Shown: positions 44,891 through 54,602 of the stretch, piece by piece
Numbering within the stretch: the stretch's first letter is position 1
Layout: each line of letters starts with the position of its first letter
Origin: JBPRGH01 sp051418055
GTDB lineage: Bacteria > Bacteroidota > Bacteroidia > Cytophagales > Cyclobacteriaceae
Assembly (NCBI GenBank): GCA_051418055.1
Contig: JBPRGH010000006.1
Coordinates: forward strand, 1-64,000
Length of the DNA stretch: 64,000 bases
Direction of reading: 5' to 3'
Notes under the pieces: generated by a model
Told to the model about the DNA's origin: nothing
Database searches by the model: none
Seen by the model: the letters and a program-made list of their open reading frames with translations, nothing else
Program-made: the position numbers and the translations under genes

Positions 44891-45790
44891 TCAGGAGGTT
44901 AATAATGCTGCTCCGAAAACCCCGGCGCTATCGCCAAGTTTAGGGGGTACTATTTTAGTATCAAAGCGGTTATTGAAGGTATATTTCTTTGCCTGCTCAA
45001 CTCCTTCTGTATAAAGCTCCTCAATATTTCCAACCCCACCTCCTATTACTATAACTTGAGGGTCAAGCATATTAATGACGGAAGAAATGCCAAGACCAAA
45101 GAATTTCATCAGTCGGTTAATAGTTGCTCCTGCATGTTTATCGCCACTTTTATATTTATGATATATTTCTTTCAGTGTAGCTTTCTCACCACTCTCCCTC
45201 TCATAAAAATTCTGTAATGCAGGCCCGGAAATAACAGTTTCTACACACCCTGTCTTACCACAATAACATGGCCCACCGGATTCATCAAGAAAATTATGTC
45301 CCCATTCTCCGGCTATTCCCATATTACCATTGATCACATTTCCATTAATAACAATACCTCCTCCAACTCCAGTGCCCATAATAACCCCAAATACTCCTTG
45401 TGAACCAGGTTTAATATCCCTTACAACTCCAAAATGTGTTTCAGCAAGAGCAAAGCAGTTAGCGTCATTTGCAATTGCCACCGGCACCTTAAGTATCCGT
45501 TCAATATCCTTTTTAAATGGCTGACCATTAAGACTTGTAGAATTGCTATTTTTTAAAAGTTGCGTATGAGGATCAATGGAGCCTGGAGTACCTATACCAA
45601 TTTTTTCAGGTAATTTACCCGTTTCGTCTTCCATTTTCATCAACAGCCTTTTTATCTGATTTAATATATGCTCGTATCCCTTTTCCGCTTCTGTGGAAAT
45701 TCGGAGCCTGCAAAGCACCTCAGGGTTTACAGAAGATTCTAATACTACTCCTTCTATTTTTGTACCACCAAGATCAATTCCCCAAAGCAT
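44891..45790 (-). CDS. ROK family sugar kinase (glucokinase-like)
   Basis: Phosphorylates a free hexose, probably glucose, at the cost of ATP. The 299-residue protein has the N-terminal phosphate loop GIDLGGTKIEGVVLE, the substrate/catalytic segment AIANDANCFALAE, the zinc-binding ROK signature CYCGKTGCVE and the adenosine loop VIVIGGGVGNIEEL. Fructokinase or N-acetylhexosamine kinase are possible alternatives. It is the last gene of the operon, 2 bp after the GH13 gene, where it would phosphorylate glucose released by the hydrolases. Confidence 0.88.
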   Translation of the reverse strand: MLWGIDLGGTKIEGVVLESSVNPEVLCRLRISTEAEKGYEHILNQIKRLLMKMEDETGKLPEKIGIGTPGSIDPHTQLLKNSNSTSLNGQPFKKDIERILKVPVAIANDANCFALAETHFGVVRDIKPGSQGVFGVIMGTGVGGGIVINGNVINGNMGIAGEWGHNFLDESGGPCYCGKTGCVETVISGPALQNFYERESGEKATLKEIYHKYKSGDKHAGATINRLMKFFGLGISSVINMLDPQVIVIGGGVGNIEELYTEGVEQAKKYTFNNRFDTKIVPPKLGDSAGVFGAALLTS

Positions 45791-45792
45791 AT

Positions 45793-47445
45793 TTACCTGA
45801 TTTTAAAAATTTTAGCCTCCCATGGCCTCAGCTGCTCATTTTCATTGGTATCATAATAATTGTTTAACAGCAGTTGCCAATTATTCACATTCTGTCCTTT
45901 AATATCTACCATTTCACTTGAGAAGTTTAATATCACCGCAAATTCATTGTTATCATCCCAACGGCGATAGAAAAACAGATTATCATCGTCAGGCAACAGG
46001 TCTTCATAATCTCCATAAACAAACGTCAGGTTTTCTTTTCTAAACTTTATTACTTTTCTATAAAAATTCAGGATGGAATTGGGATCATTTTCCTGATCCT
46101 CTGCATTAAGTCCTAAATAATTGGGATTAATTTTCAGCCATGGTTTTCCGGTGGTAAACCCTGCATTTTCTTTATTATTCCATTGAAAAGGTGTTCGTGC
46201 ATTATCCCTGCTTTGTTTATGCACAATTGCCAAAAATTCAGCCAGGTCCTTCCCTTCGGCGTCTGCAACCTGCCATGCATTTACTGTTTCAATATCATTA
46301 TAATCTTCAATTGTATCATACTGGATATTAGTCATTCCAATTTCATCACCCTGATACACAAAAACTGTCCCTCTCATAGTCATGAGTAAAACAGAAAGCA
46401 TTTTTGCTGATTCCCTCCAGTAATCCTGGTCATCACCAAAACGGCTAACAATACGGGAGAAATCGTGATTTCCAAGAAATACGCTGCCCCAGCCATTATT
46501 TTTCAGCCTGTCGTCCCATTGCTGAAATATCCTTTTAAAATCCTGAAGATGATATTGCACAGGGTCATACTTCCCTCCCGGACCATTGTCTATATACATA
46601 TGTCCAAAATGAAAGATCATATTTAACTCATTCCTGTCCTCCCCGACATAATCAGGTCCATGCTCCAGGTCTATACCAGGTCCTTCTCCTACAGTCATGA
46701 TATCATACTTACTCAGCACTTCCCGATTCATCTCCTGCAGGTAATCATGTATTTTAGGGCCGTTTGCATAATGCCTGTTTATAATTTCACCAAAATCGTC
46801 TGTTTTAGCATCAGGAAAATTAAGATCTTTTGAAATGACGGAGATAACATCCATTCTAAAGCCATCCACACCTTTTTCAAACCAGAACCTGATCACGTCA
46901 TAAATCTCTTTTCTCACCTTTGGATTCTCCCAGTTAAGGTCAGGTTGTTTTTTGGAGAACAGGTGAAGGTAATATTCATCAGTATTTTCATCATATTCCC
47001 AGGCATTGCCACCAAAAAAGGATAGCCAGTTGTTTGGCGGGTTGTCATCTTTGCCCTTTTGCCAGAAATAATAATTACGGTAAGGATTATCTTTTGATTT
47101 TTTGGACTCTTTGAACCATTTGTGCTCATCAGAAGTGTGATTTGCCACTAGGTCCATTATAAGTCTCATTCCACGGTCATGGATTCCTGAAAGCAGCTGA
47201 TCATAATCATCCATAGTACCGAACTCATCCATTATTGCCCGATAGTCACTGATATCGTAGCCATTGTCATCATTTGGTGATTCGTACACCGGACAGAGCC
47301 AGATGATATCCACACCCAGAGATTTTATATAGTCTAATTTTTGAATGATCCCATTAATATCCCCTATGCCGTCTCCATCGGAATCATTATAACTGCGGGG
47401 ATATATCTGGTAAACAATACTTTCTTTCCACCACTTTCTCTTCAT
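45793..47445 (-). CDS. GH13 alpha-glucosidase, oligo-1,6-glucosidase type
   Basis: Cytoplasmic enzyme (no signal peptide) of 550 residues that releases glucose from alpha-glucosides. Conserved GH13 regions are MDLVANHTSDEH (I), GFRMDVIS with the nucleophile Asp at about 196 (II), VGEGPG with the acid/base Glu at about 252 (III) and GNHDFSR (IV); QPDLNWENP fits subfamily 31. Val after the nucleophile (DVIS) is associated with alpha-1,6 specificity in isomaltase-type enzymes, while Thr or Ala there goes with alpha-1,4. Isomaltose, isomaltulose or glucosylglycerol are possible substrates. It is 2 bp from the ROK kinase and 6 bp from glpD. Confidence 0.88.
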   Translation of the reverse strand: MKRKWWKESIVYQIYPRSYNDSDGDGIGDINGIIQKLDYIKSLGVDIIWLCPVYESPNDDNGYDISDYRAIMDEFGTMDDYDQLLSGIHDRGMRLIMDLVANHTSDEHKWFKESKKSKDNPYRNYYFWQKGKDDNPPNNWLSFFGGNAWEYDENTDEYYLHLFSKKQPDLNWENPKVRKEIYDVIRFWFEKGVDGFRMDVISVISKDLNFPDAKTDDFGEIINRHYANGPKIHDYLQEMNREVLSKYDIMTVGEGPGIDLEHGPDYVGEDRNELNMIFHFGHMYIDNGPGGKYDPVQYHLQDFKRIFQQWDDRLKNNGWGSVFLGNHDFSRIVSRFGDDQDYWRESAKMLSVLLMTMRGTVFVYQGDEIGMTNIQYDTIEDYNDIETVNAWQVADAEGKDLAEFLAIVHKQSRDNARTPFQWNNKENAGFTTGKPWLKINPNYLGLNAEDQENDPNSILNFYRKVIKFRKENLTFVYGDYEDLLPDDDNLFFYRRWDDNNEFAVILNFSSEMVDIKGQNVNNWQLLLNNYYDTNENEQLRPWEAKIFKIR

Positions 47446-47451
47446 AGTAAT

Positions 47452-49095
47452 TTATTTAAAGTAGGTAGCCTCATGTATTACAGTATTCAGCTCCTCTTTA
47501 TCCTCTTTTTGTTCTTCCCCGGTACGATTTAGTTTTTCAGCAAATAATTCACATACCTGCTCCTTATATCTTTTAACACTTTCAATATCAAAATAAAGGC
47601 GACCGGACCGGCGGTTAAAGTAATCTACGGGTGTAAAAGCCTGTTCATTTTCGATTGTAAAGGCAGCTTCAGCTAAAACAAGATTAAGCTCCTGATCCTT
47701 ATAATCAAATTCTTTTATCCTTTGATATATCTGATCTGATTGCCTGCCGTAGTTGCTTACTAAATGAAATGCATGATAATCAGAAAGGTTTAGCTTTTTT
47801 AATCTTTCTGCTAAACGAGACTGGTAGGCTACAACATCATAAGCTTCATTAAATTCAGCACCAGCCAGAGTTATTTTCTCCGTACGACAGTTATTAATAT
47901 ACCTTTTATATTGCTCATTCATTTTATCAGCAACATTATCAACCACACGTTCGGCCATTTTCCGATACCCCGTAAGTTTACCTCCTGCAATAGAAATTAA
48001 TCCCGTTTCGGATACAAAAATCTCATCTTTACGGGAAACCTCTGAAGTACTTTTCCCTTCTTCATAAATTAATGGACGAACCCCTGCCCAGCTCGATTCC
48101 ACATCTTCTATTGTAAGATTGATTTTTGGGAAAGCTTTATTAGCGGCTGCAAGTAAATAATCAACATCATCCTTATTAGCAACAACATGATCCTTATCAG
48201 CTTCATAAGCAGTGTCTGTAGTACCTATGTAGGTTATCTTTCCCCTGGGAATTGAGAAGATCATCCGTCCGTCAAACACATCATAATAAACTGCCTGCTT
48301 AACGGGGAATTTTTCAAAAGGCACAACTATATGTACTCCTTTAGATAAATACAGCCTCCTCTCTTTAGTTGATTTATTTATATCCCTTAAATCGTCTACC
48401 CACGGACCGGTGGCATTTACTACAAACTTTGAAAAAATAGCAAAATCCTTCTTACGGATCTCATCCCGCACTTTTACACCTTTTACTTTTCCCTCATCAT
48501 AAATAAAGTCATAAACACCGCAATAATTCAGGCAATCGGCACCATAAGAAATAGCAGTTTTTATAACCTCAATCGTTAATCGAGCATCATCTGTTCTATA
48601 TTCGGCGTATATACCGGCTCCTTCAAGTCCCTCGGGGCTTAATAAAGGTTCTGCTTCCAAAGCCTCTTCTTTTGAAAGCATTTTTCGCTGGTCAATACTT
48701 TCAACACCGGCAAGGACATCATAAACCATCAGTCCTATAGAGGTTAATATTTTACCAAAATTTCCTTCTTTAGTAAGTGGCAGGAGCATCTTTTCTGAAG
48801 TAACCAGATGAGGAGCTAATCTATGAACGGTAGCACGTTCACGACCTACTTCTCGTACCAGGGCAACCTCAAACTGTTTAAGGTATCGTAACCCCCCATG
48901 TATTAGCTTTGTTGACCTGCTGCTGGTACCTGAAGCATAATCATTTTTTTCAACAAGTGCGGTCTTTAAACCTCGTGAAGCAGCGTCAAGGGCGATACCC
49001 GCTCCGGTAATGCCCCCACCAATTATTACAAGATCATACTCTTTATCAGAAAGGTTCTTTTTTATTTCTTTCCTGTTCAATGAAGATTTAGTCAT
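47452..49095 (-). CDS. glpD: Aerobic glycerol-3-phosphate dehydrogenase
   Basis: Membrane-associated FAD enzyme that oxidises sn-glycerol 3-phosphate to dihydroxyacetone phosphate and passes electrons to quinone. It is 547 residues long with the FAD fold VIIGGGITGAGIALDAASRG at about 24-43, then SSRSTKLIHGGLRYLKQFE, ATGPWVDDLR and SIAGGKLTGYRKMAE. A strong Shine-Dalgarno (AGGAGGAG at 49098-49105) stands 2 bp before the ATG, unusual in this phylum. It follows glpK by 21 bp. Confidence 0.94.
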   Translation of the reverse strand: MTKSSLNRKEIKKNLSDKEYDLVIIGGGITGAGIALDAASRGLKTALVEKNDYASGTSSRSTKLIHGGLRYLKQFEVALVREVGRERATVHRLAPHLVTSEKMLLPLTKEGNFGKILTSIGLMVYDVLAGVESIDQRKMLSKEEALEAEPLLSPEGLEGAGIYAEYRTDDARLTIEVIKTAISYGADCLNYCGVYDFIYDEGKVKGVKVRDEIRKKDFAIFSKFVVNATGPWVDDLRDINKSTKERRLYLSKGVHIVVPFEKFPVKQAVYYDVFDGRMIFSIPRGKITYIGTTDTAYEADKDHVVANKDDVDYLLAAANKAFPKINLTIEDVESSWAGVRPLIYEEGKSTSEVSRKDEIFVSETGLISIAGGKLTGYRKMAERVVDNVADKMNEQYKRYINNCRTEKITLAGAEFNEAYDVVAYQSRLAERLKKLNLSDYHAFHLVSNYGRQSDQIYQRIKEFDYKDQELNLVLAEAAFTIENEQAFTPVDYFNRRSGRLYFDIESVKRYKEQVCELFAEKLNRTGEEQKEDKEELNTVIHEATYFK

Positions 49096-49116
49096 AACTC
49101 CTCCTATTATTCCCTG

Positions 49117-50610
49117 TCATTCCTCTTTCTCTACCCAGTTCATTGTTCTTTTAACCGCCTTCTGCCATTTTTGATATAACTTATCCCTTTGACCTTTCTC
49201 AATTGCCGGTTCAAACACTTTATTGATTTCCTGATACTCCTTAAGTGAATTCATATCCCAGACCCCTGCACCTATTCCTGCCAGATATGCAGCCCCTACT
49301 GCGGTAGATTCTATTACAGAAGGCCGCTCTACCGGTACTCCAAGTATATCCGCCTGGAACTGCATAAGGTAATTATTTGCAACTGCACCTCCATCTACTT
49401 TTAATGCTTTAAGATCTATTCCGGAATCTTTCTGCATTGCCTCCAGGATATCCCTTGTCTGATAGGCTACAGCATCAAGTGTAGCTTTTGCAAAATGATC
49501 AGCTGTAGTGTCTCTGGTAATCCCAAATATTGCTCCCCTTGCATACATATCCCAATAGGGAGCACCAATGCCTGTTAAAGCCGGCACCACCACAACTTCG
49601 TGTGCATCCTTTACCCTAAGGGCCATTTTCTCCGTATCACTTGCATGATCGATTATTTTCAGGCCATCCCGAAGCCATTGAACAGCCGCACCGGCAATAA
49701 AAATACTTCCTTCCAGCGCATACTTTACTTTATCATCTATTTGATAAGCAATAGTATTTACCAGTCCGTTTTTTGACTGCTGAAAGCTGCCACCGATATT
49801 CATGAGTAAAAAACAGCCAGTACCATATGTATTTTTTGCCATTCCTTTTTTAAGGCAGGTTTGCCCAAATAATGCCGCCTGCTGATCACCGGCAACTCCT
49901 GTAATAGGAATTTTTCTTCCCTCATATTCCCAGTCACCAAAATGAGAAGTATTAGAAAGCACCTCTGGAAGCATCTTTTTAGATATTTCCAATACATCCA
50001 ATAATTTCTGGTCCCAGTTTAATTTTGTAATATCATAAAACATTGTGCGGGAGGCATTGCTCACATCAGTTACGAATCTTCTCCCCTTTGTGAGTTTCCA
50101 TATCAACCAGGTGTCCACGGTACCAAAGCATAATTCACCGTTAGCTGCTTTTTCCTTTACACCTTCAACATTATTCAGGATCCAGTTTGCTTTTGTACCT
50201 GAAAAATATGAATCAATCACCAACCCTGTTACTGAGGATACGTGATCAGATAAACCTTCATTTTTTAGTTTTTCACAAAACCTGGCGGTTCTTTTATCCT
50301 GCCATACAATTGCCGGGTAAACAGGATTCCCTGAACTGCGGTCCCAAATCAATGTTGTTTCTCGCTGATTGGTGATGCCAAGACAAATTATTTCATCGGC
50401 TTTAATATTATTGTTTCGGATAAGCTGATGGAGCACCTCTTCCTGTGAACTCCATATTTCGTCGGGATCATGCTCTACCCAACCCGGCTTGGGAAAATGC
50501 TGCTCAAATTCCTTTTGCTCGATATTTAACAGCTTGCCTTTATCATCAAATAAAACCGCTCTTGAACTTGTTGTTCCCTGGTCCAGTGCTATTATATATT
50601 TCCCTGCCAT
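49117..50610 (-). CDS. glpK: Glycerol kinase
   Basis: FGGY-family kinase that makes glycerol 3-phosphate, the entry step for glycerol. It is 497 residues, normal length. Motifs are YIIALDQGTTSSRAVLFDDK, PGWVEHDPDEIW, GITNQRETTLIWDRSSGNPV, AGDQQAALFGQ, KNTYGTGCFLLMN and VDGGAVANNYLMQFQADILG. It lies between an SSS transporter (2 bp gap) and glpD. No GlpF facilitator is in the window. Confidence 0.96.
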   Translation of the reverse strand: MAGKYIIALDQGTTSSRAVLFDDKGKLLNIEQKEFEQHFPKPGWVEHDPDEIWSSQEEVLHQLIRNNNIKADEIICLGITNQRETTLIWDRSSGNPVYPAIVWQDKRTARFCEKLKNEGLSDHVSSVTGLVIDSYFSGTKANWILNNVEGVKEKAANGELCFGTVDTWLIWKLTKGRRFVTDVSNASRTMFYDITKLNWDQKLLDVLEISKKMLPEVLSNTSHFGDWEYEGRKIPITGVAGDQQAALFGQTCLKKGMAKNTYGTGCFLLMNIGGSFQQSKNGLVNTIAYQIDDKVKYALEGSIFIAGAAVQWLRDGLKIIDHASDTEKMALRVKDAHEVVVVPALTGIGAPYWDMYARGAIFGITRDTTADHFAKATLDAVAYQTRDILEAMQKDSGIDLKALKVDGGAVANNYLMQFQADILGVPVERPSVIESTAVGAAYLAGIGAGVWDMNSLKEYQEINKVFEPAIEKGQRDKLYQKWQKAVKRTMNWVEKEE

Positions 50611-50612
50611 AA

Positions 50613-52196
50613 TTAATAAACTATCAGAATGATCAAAACAATAAATACCAAAGCTGCTGCATGATATCTGTAATTTTTATACCATGCCATTTTCTGCAAC
50701 TCCTTTGTTTCTGCTCTATATGCTTCAACACGCCAAACTGTTTTTTGTAATACTTCCTCAGAAGGTGGTGGTGCCAGATAAGAACCAATTATCATAGCTA
50801 TACATGATGCCGCAAAATGAATTCCCGTTACGTATAAAAAGTGAGGCTTCCATTCAGCATTTGTAAAAACTATCGATAGAACAGTGATAATGGAACCTAT
50901 AATAACTGTCCAGTAGGCACCTCTTGTATTTGCCCTTTTCCAAAACAAGCCCATAATAAACAGTGCGATGATCGGCGGACAAAACCAGGATAAAGCCTGC
51001 TGCAGATAATCCCACAATTTTTCAAAATGTATTATCTGTGGCGCCCATGCCGTAGCAATGATCATTACAATGAAGGTGACAATCCTTCCCATCTTCATCA
51101 AATTCTTTTGTGACCTGCCGGGACTGAATTTGTTGATAAAATCCATGGTAACAAGTGTTGAAACAGAGTTTAAACCCGAGTCAATACTCGACATAAGAGC
51201 TGCTATAAAACCGGCAAGTACTAAACCTAAAATACCTGTAGGCAATAGATCGAAAAGCATAATAGAGTAAAGTGTATCTACTTTTTCCACATCAGGGTAA
51301 AGCACTCTTGCAAAAGCCCCCGGGAAGATCATTATAAAAAGGATTGATAGTTTTAATAGACCGGCAAACATAGAGCCCCACTGTCCCTCTAAAGTTGTCT
51401 TTGACGCAAGCGCGCGCTGGGTTATATATTGATTGGTGCCCCAGAAATAAAAGCCTAACAGAAATACACCCGTAAAAAGACCGGGCCAGGGCAGATCGGG
51501 ATCATCCGTTGGTTGTATGATGCTGAAATGCGAAGGATCAGTGATTTTCGCTACTTCGGCAAATCCTCCGGATGCTTCCCATGCAAACCACGTAATGAGG
51601 ATACTGCCAAAGATGAGTATCACGGCCTGAATGGCATCCGTATATACAACAGCGCTTAATCCTCCGGAAATAGTATATAAACCTGCTATTACCGATAAAA
51701 TTGCAATAATAACCCACAATTCAAATTGCGGAAATATCAGCTGAATTAATATACCTCCGGCATAAAGTGTTGCCGAAATATCCACCAGTACGTTAAGTAC
51801 AATAGCTATGGCAGAAGCATAGGCCCTGGTTTTATAATCAAACCGGCGCTCCAGGTATTCGGGAACAGTATATATCCTGTTTTTTAGATAAAAAGGAAGG
51901 AAGAAGACGGCAAAAATTATAAGGACGAAAATAGCCATCCATTCATAGCTGAATACTGAGAAGCCTGAGACATACCCGGATCCTGTCAAACCCACTAATG
52001 AGTTGCTGGACATATTTGAGGCAAATAATGAAAAGCCTATCAATGGCCAGGTGAGATTCCTTCCTGCAAGAAAATAATCTTCTGCATCTTCATGTTTTGA
52101 GCCGAAGTAAAGTCCAAGCAGTACGACAAAGAGCAGGTAAAGAACTACAATGGTAATATCGATACCATGCAGTTTCTCATAAAAATTTAACTCCAT
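50613..52196 (-). CDS. Sodium/solute symporter (SSS family)
   Basis: Inner-membrane symporter of 527 residues with about 13-14 spans, of the SglT-like sugar branch. Motifs include EDYFLAGRNLTWPLIGFSLF, ASNMSSNSLVGLTGSGYVSG and YTISGGLSAVVYTDAIQAVI, with the Na-site helix in MSSIDSGLNSVSTLVTMDFI. From its context the cargo is probably a hexose or a small glucoside produced by the neighbouring hydrolases, but glycerol or another polyol cannot be excluded. It is downstream of a GH3 gene (34 bp) and upstream of glpK (2 bp). Confidence 0.88.
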   Translation of the reverse strand: MELNFYEKLHGIDITIVVLYLLFVVLLGLYFGSKHEDAEDYFLAGRNLTWPLIGFSLFASNMSSNSLVGLTGSGYVSGFSVFSYEWMAIFVLIIFAVFFLPFYLKNRIYTVPEYLERRFDYKTRAYASAIAIVLNVLVDISATLYAGGILIQLIFPQFELWVIIAILSVIAGLYTISGGLSAVVYTDAIQAVILIFGSILITWFAWEASGGFAEVAKITDPSHFSIIQPTDDPDLPWPGLFTGVFLLGFYFWGTNQYITQRALASKTTLEGQWGSMFAGLLKLSILFIMIFPGAFARVLYPDVEKVDTLYSIMLFDLLPTGILGLVLAGFIAALMSSIDSGLNSVSTLVTMDFINKFSPGRSQKNLMKMGRIVTFIVMIIATAWAPQIIHFEKLWDYLQQALSWFCPPIIALFIMGLFWKRANTRGAYWTVIIGSIITVLSIVFTNAEWKPHFLYVTGIHFAASCIAMIIGSYLAPPPSEEVLQKTVWRVEAYRAETKELQKMAWYKNYRYHAAALVFIVLIILIVY

Positions 52197-52230
52197 TAAT
52201 TCAGGGTTTAATATTTCTCTCCCCTCTATC

Positions 52231-54489
52231 CTACTCCTTGTAAATAAATTTCCTTACTTCATCTTCTACTATTATCTCAAACTCTCCCGGTTCTGTTACT
52301 CGTTTTAATTCTGCATTAATAAATGAAAGATCATCCCTACTGATCTTAAATGTTACCATTTTAGATTCTCCATTTTTTAAAGAAACCCTTTCAAATTTTC
52401 TTAATCTTTTATTTGATGGTGTTACTGATGCATAAAGGTCACGGGTAAAAAGATCAACTGCATAGTCACCATCGTAAGGGCCATTATTAGTTATTTTTAC
52501 TTCAACCTGAAGCTCTTCATCTCCTGTGATCATTTCCTTATTAATATTAACATCTGAAATATCGAAATCAGAATAGCTCAGTCCATGCCCGAAAGAATAA
52601 AGTGGATTATAGCCGCCTGTTTCAGGATTAGCCTCTGAAATAAATTCTGAAGCTTTTGCATCATATAACACTATATCTCCTGTATTTCTGGGATATGTAA
52701 ATGGCAGTTTACCGCCTGGATTATAATTTCCATAAAGCACATCTGTAATGGCCTGTGCTCCCTGAGAGGCGGGACGCAATGCCAATAGAATTCCATCCAG
52801 CCCCTGTTCAACGGAAGTAAATATCCTTGGACGGCCTTCTGCAAGAATAACTACCACTGGTTTACCTGTTTCAATAGCTGCCTCTGCTAAAAGAAGCTGT
52901 TCTTTCGGTAAAGTCAGGTCATCAATGACACCAGGAGATTCTGCATAAGCATTTTCACCAAGGCAAAGTACAATTACATCAGCAGCTGATGCCGCTTTTT
53001 TCAAGGCAACCACATCATAATTTGCGGTGTTTATCCACTGCTTATCACCAAGCACTGTCACCTTATCCCCCGCATGATCTTCTAGCGCCTCTGCAATACT
53101 TTTAAAAGATTCAGGGTATTTTGATAAATCATCCCCTTGCCAGGTATAGGACCACGAGCCTGAGAGTGCAGCTATATTTTGTGCTGCAGGACCTGCAAGT
53201 AAAGTTTTTTGATCTTTCTTTAATGGCAGGATATTATTTTTATTCTTTAGAAGCACTAAGGATTCCTGCGCTGCCTGGAGAGCGATTTTTTCAAAAGAAG
53301 ATTTATCCAACTTTTCTAATGCTTCCTTTTCGGGGTATGGGTTATCAAATAAGCCAACATCATATTTAAGCTGCAGGATCCTTCCTACTGCCTCATCAAT
53401 ACGTTGTATGGGTACTTCTCCTTCATTTACCAGCTCAAGCAAAAGGTTATAGAATGAGTAATCGTGAGGGACCATACTCATATCAATGCCCGCCATTACA
53501 CCCATCTTTACTGCCTCCTTTGGTGAATCAGCAATCCTGTGACGTGTGTGTAACCTAATGATATCTTCCCAATCAGAAACGGCCAAACCTTTAAATCCAA
53601 GCTCATCCCGTAATACTGTTTTTAACAGGTAAGCATTGGCATGTACAGGGATTCCATTTATTTCTCCTGAATTTATCATTATAGAAGAAGCCCCTGCCTC
53701 TATAGCTGCTTCAAAAGGGGGCAGAAAAATTTCCCTCAGCTCAATATCTGGTATATAAGCAGGGGTTCTATCCTTTCCTGTACGTGGTAATGAATAGCCC
53801 AGATAATGCTTCATGCATGAGGCTACAGCTTCCGACGACTTTAAACCATCCCCCTCATAGCCTCTGATCACCTCTCTGGCAAAAACAGAAGTTAAAGTAG
53901 GATCCTCACCGAAAGTTTCTTCATAGCGCGACCATAAGGGCTGCCTTCCCACATCCAGGCACGGGTCAAAATTCCAACGAACACCTGTTGCCCGAACCTG
54001 CTTAGCTGTCATATCTGCTCCCTGGTAAGCAAGAGAAGGATTTCGTGTGGCTGCCAGACCAATGTTATGGGGGAGCAAAGTAGCCGCCTTAGTATAGTTA
54101 GCACCATGAATGGCGTCAACTCCATAGATTACAGGGATCTTATTAGGGCTTTCCATCGCCACATCCTGGATCTGCGTAATAATTTTATTCCACTGCTCAA
54201 CTGAATAGGCGCCCGGAACAGCATTTAAAATGGAACCCACTTTATGTTTTATTACTGCTTCTCGAAGCTGATCCTGATTAATAGTACCGTCTTTATTAGC
54301 ATAACCACCTTCAAGGATCGTGTTAATATTGACCTGGGTCATCTGACCTACTTTCTCCTCAACAGACAGTTTATCCAGCAGCTCTTCAACTTCATTTGAA
54401 AATTGTTGCCTTTCATAAACGGCTACTTCCCGGAACATACAGGAAGAAAGAATAAATATTATTGAAAGAAGTGAGCTTATATTTTTCAT
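52231..54489 (-). CDS. bglX: GH3 beta-glucosidase lipoprotein
   Basis: Exported lipoprotein of 752 residues (signal MKNISSLLSIIFILSSC). It has the N-terminal TIM-barrel with nucleophile Asp306 in GLAVSDWEDI, the alpha/beta sandwich domain with PVVVILAEGRPR, and a C-terminal fibronectin-like domain, the layout of BglX-type beta-glucosidases. Expected activity is removal of beta-linked glucose from disaccharides or glucosides. A good Shine-Dalgarno (AGAAGGAGA, 54501-54509) precedes it. The 113 bp gap before it is one of the few sites in the operon with room for an internal promoter. Confidence 0.9.
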   Translation of the reverse strand: MKNISSLLSIIFILSSCMFREVAVYERQQFSNEVEELLDKLSVEEKVGQMTQVNINTILEGGYANKDGTINQDQLREAVIKHKVGSILNAVPGAYSVEQWNKIITQIQDVAMESPNKIPVIYGVDAIHGANYTKAATLLPHNIGLAATRNPSLAYQGADMTAKQVRATGVRWNFDPCLDVGRQPLWSRYEETFGEDPTLTSVFAREVIRGYEGDGLKSSEAVASCMKHYLGYSLPRTGKDRTPAYIPDIELREIFLPPFEAAIEAGASSIMINSGEINGIPVHANAYLLKTVLRDELGFKGLAVSDWEDIIRLHTRHRIADSPKEAVKMGVMAGIDMSMVPHDYSFYNLLLELVNEGEVPIQRIDEAVGRILQLKYDVGLFDNPYPEKEALEKLDKSSFEKIALQAAQESLVLLKNKNNILPLKKDQKTLLAGPAAQNIAALSGSWSYTWQGDDLSKYPESFKSIAEALEDHAGDKVTVLGDKQWINTANYDVVALKKAASAADVIVLCLGENAYAESPGVIDDLTLPKEQLLLAEAAIETGKPVVVILAEGRPRIFTSVEQGLDGILLALRPASQGAQAITDVLYGNYNPGGKLPFTYPRNTGDIVLYDAKASEFISEANPETGGYNPLYSFGHGLSYSDFDISDVNINKEMITGDEELQVEVKITNNGPYDGDYAVDLFTRDLYASVTPSNKRLRKFERVSLKNGESKMVTFKISRDDLSFINAELKRVTEPGEFEIIVEDEVRKFIYKE

Positions 54490-54602
54490 GACAGTAGGTA
54501 TCTCCTTCTGTTTTAAAGGATTATTATATATTAATATTACTAAATCTTTTCCTTTTTGACTAATATAAAACCGGAAAGATTAAACAGTAAAAAGCATGGT
54601 TA

